This document shows positions 56,725-64,000 of a DNA stretch of 64,000 bases, piece after piece. Below the pieces are notes generated by a model. The model searched no databases. It was not told the origin of the DNA and worked only from the letters and a program-made list of their open reading frames with translations. This stretch comes from Bactrocera neohumeralis (taxonomy: Eukaryota > Arthropoda > Insecta > Diptera > Tephritidae): contig NW_026094221.1 in the NCBI RefSeq assembly GCF_024586455.1, forward strand, positions 19,566-83,565. Direction: 5' to 3'. Position numbers and translations under genes: made by a program. Within the stretch, counting starts at the first letter, position 1, and every line of letters begins with the position of its first letter.

Positions 56725-59644
56725 ATGGAGTATGACGAAAAAATCGAATTAATTAAAGATATTGTGAAATGTATGGAGGAAGCCATACAAATTGATTCAG
56801 ACGATAGTGAAAAGGGTGATATATGTGAAGGTCTGTTATATAATCTTTGTTTTAATTTTGAATTATAAATAAAATGTATTTGTTAATTGACAGAACTGAT
56901 TAATATATGTGATAGAGTGGCCCAAATACCTATAAGGGAAAAGAAACGACAATGGGTTAAAGTATGGAGAACACATTCATTTTTAATGAAGGAACTACTG
57001 CACATTGATGTAAATAGACACACAAATTATCTAAGAATGTCAGAGACGCAGTATAATTTCATGTTATCAGCAATACAGGACGACATAATGAAGCAAGATA
57101 CTGGGATGCGAGCTGCAATTTCTGCAACGGAAAAGCTGTCACTGACCCTCCGTTTTCTCACAACGGGTAAGTTTAAAATTAAACTTTTTCGTATACTATG
57201 TATGTAAACTAAAAATTTAAAAAACTTAAAATATTTTTGTATTTTATAGGAGAATCGTTTCAAAGCTTAAATTTTGGGACAAAAATTTCGCGGCCAGCAA
57301 TTGGTGGAATAATTCCCGTAGTTTGTGGCGCTATTTACAAAAGACTGAAGGCGTTATATTTGAAGGTGTAAATCATTTATTTTTTTATAATATATAATTA
57401 CACAATTTCATAATTTTAGTTTCCAAGCAATACGGCAGAGTGGGTATCAATTGCAAATGAATTTGCAATATGATGGCAATTTCCAAATTGTCTAGGCGCA
57501 CTGGATGGTAAATACATATGTACATAACCTTTAGGCCATCGCGAGAAGATGGTACATTTTACCGCAACCACAGTATATACAGTAGATAACCTTTTCGTGG
57601 TAGCTTTCTGAGGAGCGAATAGCGGCCATCTTGGATTTTCAGAGGTAGCAACGCAGTGCTATATATATTGAGGCAGTAAATACTTAGAAAATTTATTCTA
57701 TTAAATAACAAAAACTATAAATATTGTTGCTTAATATAAAAGTATTATATTAATGACATAATTATATTTACTAATATTTGATTTAAACGCCATAGTGTGT
57801 CATGTTTCACCCATAAAAATATCATTTACTGATAGTCAGATATTCTTTATGTAGTGAGTTCTTATTAATAAAAAGCAGCCCTGTTTTTAGATTTCTCTGT
57901 GGTGAGTTTTCTTCTGAATGTATTTGTTTACAATTGACAGACAGAAAACACAAACCGGTTTGTATTCGTAAGTTTTTGAAATATTATTACCAATAATTTT
58001 AATTTAGAAAGAAGATATTTAGGCATTTGAAGCTGAACTTTTAATATATCGTTCTAATTCTCATCCGTAAACTATTTTTGATAATTTATTTTTGAATATT
58101 TAAGTTTTGCATTTTCCACACCTCCCAGAGGTTTGCAATAAAGCGCGTTCCCGACTTTTTTTAGGTGTTCGGTTCCCCGGTAGGCCTGTTTTCACCTTTA
58201 CAACTTAAAATAAACATAATTAACAATTTACATAACAATTTAAATAAAAATATTGCACAAAATAATTTAATAATTAATAAAGATTTCTAAGCTCTCACAA
58301 TAGATGCATCCAAAATCCTACAACTCTATTAAATATATTAAAATACAGAAGCTAACTTTTAGAAGGGGGAGGTGGTTACCTATGTGAAATGCACAAAAAT
58401 TTGATGTGCCGAAAATGAGGGCTGGCTGCCTGCATATTAAAAATTCTTAAAGAAAAATATGTTCTAATTTTTATAAAAAGTATTTTAAAACGTCGGGTTG
58501 TGAATTTTCGCAGCAATAAAAAGGCTCTACAATTATTAATATAAACTTTATTATTAACACTAATATGTATTCTTATTAAAAACTTCTATATATCTTTCTT
58601 TTCAAACTCAATTTCCAATTGATGTTTTCCAATAACGGCTAACGAGTTGTCAATTTGTATATGTCAAACGACAAATTACCACCCAGGGTTGTATCCTACT
58701 GCATGCAAAAATTTGGAAATACTTGAAGCGTGTTTAAAAATTGCACAAAAAAAACAACTGATTTAAAATTAAACAACAACTAATATCCCAATAAAATTGA
58801 GCAGATATGCAAAGTAATTCAATATAATCACTTAAATAACGTAAACACTTGCATTATTTAATATCTTTTAAAGTCTCGGTCATCAAAATTTAAAATTTAT
58901 ATGCAGTTTAAATGCTAACTCTACACCCTGATTACCATGAAGGTAGGAAAAAAAAGTGTAACACGACACCCTAAGATTTTCTGAAGGTGAGTATATGTAA
59001 ACAAAGAAAATGTTTATTACTGTATATACTGATACCACAACTATAAAGGCACAAATAGTATAGTTTTGTTGGCCTTGGTTGATGCAAATTGCAAATTCAT
59101 TTACGTTGATATTGGGTGTAACGGTCGATGTAATGACGCAGGAGTGCTCCTCTAAAGTGAACTCGCTTTGGTACTACGAGAAGAGAGAGGATTACCATCA
59201 AACTCTACTATAGTTAGTAATAGATGTCTCCCATATATGGTCGTAAGCGATGATCCTTTCCCGCTTCAGACACACCTAATGAAGCCGTACCCTTACCACA
59301 CAAGCTGTTGCCAGAAGAAAATATTCAATTACCGTCTTTCTCGTGCAAGACACGTAGTTGAACATGCTTTCGGGATTCTATCAAACAGATTCAGAATATT
59401 TTTAGCACACTAAAGAGTAAAGTCTGTGCAAAAAATTGCATGGGCTTGCTGTGTTTTACACAACTTTTTAGGAACAAATAATATCAATGGTATAATTTTA
59501 ATCAATTCGACAGCTGAAAGATATTCTCAAGCTTCTGTTAATAGCAACAATCCAAGGGGGGGTGCGCCAGAAACTATTCGGCAAGAATATATGGCCCATT
59601 TTAATACGGAAGGAAGAGTTGATTGCAGCTTTCGGCTTCTGTAA
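56725..59644 (+). pseudogene. PIF/Harbinger nuclease (HARBI1-type), spliced
   Basis: Exons by splice signals: 56725-56830, 56894-57166, 57250-57365, 57420 onward. Translation: MEYDEKIELIKDIVKCMEEA, then LINICDRVAQIPIREKKRQW VKVWRTH, LRMSETQYNFMLSAIQDDI, PAIGGIIPVVCGAIYKRLKA, FPNCLGALDGK (first Asp). After the insertion: NYKGTNSIVLLALVDANCKF IYVDIGCNGRCNDAGV (second Asp), YRLSRARHVVEHAFGILSNR FRIF (Glu), IAWACCVLHNFL. Lesions: TGA at 57471-57473, a shift after GALDGK (about 57515), a stop near 59155 and TAA at 59411-59413. The nuclease targets TWA sites in this superfamily. Confidence 0.88.
57571..59031 (-). mobile_element. P-related non-autonomous insertion
   Basis: 1461-bp insert in the nuclease coding sequence. 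Ends CAGTATATACAGTA (57571-57584) and its inverted copy TACTGTATATACTG (59018-59031). ACCACA precedes the left end (57567-57572) and follows the right end (59034-59039). Removing it joins FYRNH to NYKGTNS in frame. At 58095-58190, read on the minus strand, GGGGAACCGAACACC and GGTGTGGAAAATGCAAA match the P element's 3' region at about 14685-14785 over some 95 bp. No ORF. The P relationship is inferred from this shared block; the TIRs themselves differ. Confidence 0.65.
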
Positions 59645-60436
59645 TTTTAAAAAGTTTTTTATTTACCATTATGAAATGTAATATATATAAGTACATATAT
59701 ATGAATTTTAATAAAAATGGAATTATTTATATTTCATACAAAAAGAAAAATATGTTGTATAATTAAATGCAACATTACAGAAACACTCTTTCATAGAGAT
59801 ACTTATGTACATATGTATCTATATATGTATATTTAATCGTTGAGATGGAGAAGGAAATTCCTGTCATAAAATTATCATTGCATATACACAAGTATATTAA
59901 TAGGGGGATTTTCCCATGATCATTGTTTGCGCAACGAATCCTCCATAAATACATATGTAAGTATATGAAGCGGGCGATTTCCCCATGATCATTGTTTGCG
60001 CAACGAATACTCGATAAATGGAACGTGGAAATTCCCGCAGTTGAAGCAAACACATTTAAAGGACTACTATTTTCGGTATTTCCGTACCTGTAAAAAATAT
60101 TGTACGGAAACAGAGAAAACCGCCATTTAATGTAATTCATGCAACTAATTTTTATATTATAAATATAAATGTCCAACATCTTTTTGATGAATAGAAACAT
60201 TTTTCTAGTTTAATTCATATCACATTTTATTCATTGATTTTAATTCATAATTCATCATAACTTATAAACTATATAAAAAAATAAATAGTATTTATGCAAA
60301 AATAAGGCACTAATTAGAAAAACTTTGGCTTTGTCAAATTAATCACATTTCGGATATAAAATAAAAATATTGCATAGAACTATGTATGTATGAAAAAATT
60401 TACTATTATTATTTACTAATGCAATTTGATAAATTA
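59645..60436. other. Spacer between the PIF genes
   Basis: A+T-rich, with a near-tandem duplication at 59903-60019: the block ending CCCATGATCATTGTTTGCGC AACGAAT occurs twice, 68 bp apart. Confidence 0.5.
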
Positions 60437-60444
60437 TATGTGCT

Positions 60445-61375
60445 TTACTTAATAAAATCAAAATCTTCATCTTCAAAAATCCCACTCATTGCATTCTGAA
60501 GTAAGTCGTTCTGAGGAGATTGTAACTGCAAATCACGATATCTGTTTGATTTTTGTACCAAACGGCGCATAAGGCATTGGACCTCCCATTGAGCGTCTTG
60601 TCGCATGTGAGGAACTATCTCCTCCATTTTCGCAGAGACGAAATTGCCCAACCAACTATACGGTCTATTGCGTCTTTCAGCGATTTGTTCTCTCACAGCC
60701 GCAAAATCCTGCCTCACTTTAGTCAATGCAGTGCTCTAAAAAATAAATATTAGAAAATAATTAAATAAATTGTTTAATTTTTAAAATTAAAATTACAATA
60801 CCTTTCCCTTTTTCTTCCGCCTTAGTAGATAAGTATAAAAGTTAAAACTATGTGTTTTATACACATATGTATATGTACATACATATATGAATGATTTACT
60901 ACATTAACAGTTTCTTCAGCCACAACTGGTTGGGTTGTTGGAGATATGTATATTATTTTCACACTCTCGACTTCCTGACGCGCTTGGATCCTTAAGTATA
61001 ATATTTGTTTGAATTGATGTAAAAAATTTAATAAAATAAAATAAAGTATTACCTCGTGGTTAGATTCCCACCTCCTAATTTGGGTATGCTGCTCCAAAAA
61101 TTGAAGCAGCGAGAAGCACCATAACTTTGGAGAATACAAATTACACTTCATGAATTTCTCGTAAATATTGTGTTCTTATATTTTTCCATTTTTTTTATTT
61201 CAGACCCGTTTATGTTTGGCACGTTTAGCTCCTCACTGATTTTGTTAAAAGCTTCAGCTTTTACACTCCGGTTCAGATATAACGGTGACTTTATGCTATA
61301 AATACACTCCTGTGCTTCTACCAAATATATTAATTTTTCAATTAGCGCTTGTGTCCACTTTACTTTTTCCGCCAT
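60445..61375 (-). pseudogene. MADF-domain DNA-binding partner of PIF element
   Basis: Minus-strand spliced gene. Exon 1: MAEKVKWTQALIEKLIYLVE AQECIY, KSPLYLNRSVKAEAFNKISE ELN, then after a shift KNIRTQYLREIHEVCNLYSP, a complete MADF domain (three aromatic/helix blocks W-ELI.LVE, A...I..EL, KKKW..IR..Y). The shift is at an eight-T run (61189-61196). Intron about 60991-61053 (GTAATA...TTAAG), then NNIHISPTTQPVVAEETVNV, another intron and RRKKKGK joined to STALTKVRQDFAAVREQIAE RRN; the C-terminus QSPQNDLLQNAMSGIFEDED F resembles a BESS-like protein-interaction tail. In PIF elements such a partner binds the ends and brings the nuclease to the nucleus. A host MADF gene is possible but less likely. 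Confidence 0.7.
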
Positions 61376-61477
61376 ATTTATCTAAAATAATCGAATATTA
61401 ATAAACAGAAAATTTAAAAATTAATTTATTCAACTCAGCACTTTTTAAAATTTCATAAACACTGTAAATTAACATCC

Positions 61478-61945
61478 TCATGTGCCGAACACAATGAACG
61501 CGACAGACTGCAGCAGCACGACAGTGAACTGAAAACGTCGTTGTGCATCTTACTACATGTACATTTGTGAGAAGCAGCAACAACACAATGGCCGGCATCT
61601 ATACAAGACAACACAGCTCTCCAGTTTGCATGTACACAATTTCGTTCTGGCCATACTAATACCTTGCACTTCAATGAAATTTAAATATTTTGTTCAAAGT
61701 GAAATTTTTACGCCACAAATAAGTAATTATGTAAATTTATTTGCTTTATATTATCAATTGTTATTACAAATGATATAATAGAGCTGTTTTATTTGTAAAA
61801 TAACGTCAGGTTTGTTAGAGCTTTGAATAATTTTACATATTAGTGGCATCCCCACTCTACCTCATCCCTCTACTGTCAACTCTACTGTCCTCCTACTGTC
61901 GTTGGCAAATATCAAAATATATTGAAGTTAGCGAGAGCGACAACC
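61478..61945 (+). repeat. LTR-like dispersed repeat, partial copy
   Basis: Matches 32020-32590 block by block (GACAGACTGCAGCAGCACGA, ACAATTTCGTT.TGGCCATAC, CCCACTCTACCTCATC) but has a single copy of the 76-bp unit. Both ends are cut off relative to 31812-32900. Confidence 0.7.
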
Positions 61946-62002
61946 CCCTCACGCCCCCTTATTGGAAAGAGGAAGGATCGAACTTTTTAATAAACCCCAC
62001 CT

Positions 62003-62130
62003 CGACCCCCTAGAGCCCCTATATACCTGTGGGGAACCCTTTTGAAAAGGACCAAAAATCAGTGTTTTTGCTCATTTTTCCATACAAACTGAAACCAATG
62101 CAACCCAGCCAACATTTTTGTATGGACAAG
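62003..62130 (-). repeat. GC-rich Merlin-associated tail, second copy
   Basis: CCCCCTAGAGCCCC, then TTTTTCCATACAA, as at 18690-18790. Confidence 0.4.
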
Positions 62131-62214
62131 AAATCGAAATAAAGAAAACCAAAATGTTTCAGTACAATGTATATACATATTTAATTGCATCTATTAATGA
62201 CACAAAGGGATCTT

Positions 62215-62480
62215 TTTCTTGTTTTTGAATAGATCGCCGCCACATATATTCGACGATGACGTCGGCGAAGTTGGCGGTGTGATTATAGTTGGCTTTGTAA
62301 AAGAAACGTTTCACTACGCGCCATTGCGACTCAAACCGCTGCGTATGAGCACCATCTTCGGAAACGAAAGGGTTGGTGTCGTCAGTGATTCACTTTTTGG
62401 TGGACGTACCCAAAAATTTGGTAATGCGTCATATGCCCACCAGCAGTCCGTCCGAACTATGCTTCCTTCAGCCACGTGGT
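62215..62480 (-). pseudogene. Merlin transposase remnant, C-terminal
   Basis: Minus strand: EGSIVRTDCWWAYDALPNF (second Asp region), a shift, then NPFVSEDGAHTQRFESQWRV VKRFFYKANYN (Glu) and FADVIVEYMWRRSIQKQ. Corresponds to the C-terminal third of the gene at 19034. The rest was lost or replaced by the Tc1-like element at 62490. Confidence 0.8.
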
Positions 62481-62489
62481 TCTGGATCA

Positions 62490-63935
62490 ATGGAATTAAA
62501 TTATTTATTTCAGTTCAAAATATATAAACAAAACATATAAATTAATTCAGTATTATAGAATATTCTACTAAAACATCAAATAAGAGCAAATTCAATGCAC
62601 AAGCCAAACTCGGACAGTGGCAACTATCCTCTAAATAAATGCAACTCTGTCAAAGAATTGCAACCAACTTCAAGTAGAGTGTTTGGCTGACTAACGGGAA
62701 TTCCCTGATAGTTTTTTTAATATATATATAGTTGGAATTACGATTTGTGATTTGAAAATGTCTGAGCAAAGAGGCCAAACCAGTATTGAATTCAGAAAGT
62801 TGGTTAGCTAAGCATTCCAACGATGGAAAAATCCGTGCATGAAATTGCGGAAATTGTTGACAGAAGTCGTTTCACAATCCACGATATAATTAAGCGCCTC
62901 AAAACCAACAAACAAGTGGAAAACAGCTTAAAGCTGCACACAACAAGATTTTACAGATGCAGATAAGCGATACCTGTTGCGAAAGGTTAAAGATAACCCT
63001 TTCCTTAGCGCACCAAAGTTAGCTGTTATAGCTGAAAATGAGTTGGGGAAGAAATCTAGTGCATCTACTATTAGAAATCTACTTCATGAAGCTGATCTAA
63101 ATGGTAGAAAGGCCCGACAAAAGCCGTTGATCAGCAAACGAAATCAGACCATCCGATTAAAATTTGCAAAAGAACATGAAAATAAGGATTTTTCGTTCTG
63201 GAAAAATGTTATGTCTACTGACGAAAGTAAATTTAATATTTTTGGCTCCGATGGAAACCATATGTTTGGCGAAACCAAATGAGGAGCTGCAACTGCGCAA
63301 TCTGAGACCAACTGTTAAGCATGGTGGCGGATCGGTAATGGTTGGGGTTCATTTTCGGCTTGTGGACCAGGGTCTTTGCATTTTATTGAAGGAATAATGA
63401 ATCAGAATGACTATCTTAACATTTTAAGAGAAAATTTACCAAAAAGTCTTGAAAAGTGGATCTCAGTGTGATACTATTTCTATCAAGACAATGATCCAAG
63501 CACAAGGCCTCAAAGTGCGTTATTGGTTACTTATAATGCTATGTTCTGGAACGCCACCAAAGTCCAGATATTAATCCGATCGAAAATTTATGGGACTATC
63601 TTAACACAAAATTCGACAGATTCCGTATCAAGCAAAACGATTTGAAATCTATCTTATTACAAGAATGAAAAAATCGAACCTAGTTTTTGCGAAAAATTAG
63701 TTAAATCAATGCTAACCGGCTCAAAATGGTTTATTAAAAATAAAGGTCTTCATACAAAATATTAGTTTTTAAAATATATATCGAAATTTCAAAAAAACTT
63801 GTTGACTGTCCGAGTTTGGCTTGCTTGTGCATTGAATTTGCTTTATTTGATGTTTTAGTAGAATATTTTATAATACTGGAATTAATTTATATGTTTTGTT
63901 TATATATTTTGGAACACAGAAATAAATAAGTAATT
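62490..63935 (+). mobile_element. Tc1-like element with long inverted repeats
   Basis: Inverted repeats of about 130 bp: left 62490-62619, right 63798-63935, sharing CAAAATATATAAACAAAACA, TTCTACTAAAACATCAAATA and CAAACTCGGACAGT with small indels. Long ends are known for some Tc1 relatives such as Bari-type elements; the outermost boundaries are not sharp. A decayed transposase is inside. Confidence 0.75.
62758..63765 (+). pseudogene. Tc1-like transposase, decayed
   Basis: MSEQRGQTSIEFRKLVS then a stop, SVHEIAEIVDRSRFTIHDII in another frame, then at 62977 RKVKDNPFLSAPKLAVIAEN ELGKK, RKARQKPLISKRNQTIRLKF, MSTDESKFNIFG (first Asp), VKHGGGSVMV, YFYQDNDPSTR (second Asp), PDINPIENLWDYL (Glu), GLHTKY to a stop. 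At least five shifts or stops. It belongs to a lineage distinct from the other Tc1 copies here (HRPRQ.. versus SPRKV..). Confidence 0.8.
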
Positions 63936-64000
63936 GAAAAAATATTTTTTTTTTTTCCAACTTTTTTGGGTTTTAAAAATTTTTGAAACAACAAAAATTT
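63936..64000. other. Window end, no feature
   Basis: A+T-rich tail; nothing seen. Confidence 0.4.

Larger units (their letters stand above)
56551..61465 (+). mobile_element. PIF/Harbinger-like element with two genes
   Basis: Holds a plus-strand spliced nuclease gene (56725-59644) and a minus-strand MADF gene (60445-61375), the two-gene plan of PIF/Harbinger elements. Candidate ends: TTTCCAGTGTTCAGC at about 56549 and, inward from the right, TTTACAGTGTTTATG at about 61465; only some ten bases match, so the limits are tentative. A 1.46-kb P-related insertion sits at 57571-59031. Confidence 0.65.

Noticed and set aside
60445..61375. MADF protein as a host transcription factor
   Set aside because: Frame broken, no host gene context, and it lies where PIF partner genes lie. 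Kept as element gene, with the alternative stated.

Overview
This is A+T-rich insect nuclear DNA, almost certainly from a higher fly (Diptera). A tephritid-like fruit fly is my inference, from the element families, the short introns of 60-85 nt and the ubiquitous ACATATGTATGTACAT-type simple sequence. I found no convincing host gene, rRNA, tRNA or CRISPR array. Nearly every readable ORF belongs to a transposable element, and almost all are broken, so the window reads as a graveyard of nested mobile elements.

Layout. 1-356: RTE retrotransposon tail. 372-540: Tc1 transposase scrap. 1637-2705: first copy (A) of a ~1.05-kb DINE-1/Helentron-like repeat; further copies are B 17155-18200, C 28945-30035 (inverted) and D 43278-43846. 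3160-7985: CR1-like element with an RTE copy inserted at 5437-6905. 9306-16423: Tc1-like element split by a Helitron (from 10649), itself split by a P-type element with a THAP transposase (10949-14909), with a mariner scrap at the right border. 16541-16974: foldback repeat. 19034-20260: Merlin transposase. 21493-25180: Jockey-type element on the minus strand with a 12-bp target duplication. 26750-28380: Tc1 element with perfect 25-bp ends. 30230-31748: Tc1 remnants. 31812-32900: LTR-like repeat. 33412-35204: internally deleted pogo-like element. 36124-42387: Helitron whose helicase is interrupted by a 2.89-kb pogo-like element (38511-41400). 42398-42905 and 45129-45610: mariner-like remnants. 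45730-48540: diverged Helentron-like repeat holding a Jockey copy (46416-48130). 49191-53316: RTE fragment split by an R1-like element (49550-52787). 53631-56550: two RTE copies head to head. 56551-61465: PIF/Harbinger-like element with a spliced nuclease gene and a convergent MADF-domain gene, carrying a P-related insertion (57571-59031). 61478-62480: LTR-like repeat and a second Merlin scrap. 62490-63935: Tc1-like element with inverted repeats of about 130 bp.

Six nests can be read from broken and restored reading frames or from target duplications: CR1/RTE, Tc1/Helitron/P, Helitron/pogo, RTE/R1, Helentron-like/Jockey and PIF/P-related. The most useful are the P element (21-bp ends, 7-bp direct repeat, one frame break at a T8 run), the pogo element (TA duplication, 25-bp ends; removing it restores the helicase frame) and the PIF element with its MADF partner. 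Boundaries were read by eye without alignment software; clade names rest on recognised motifs.
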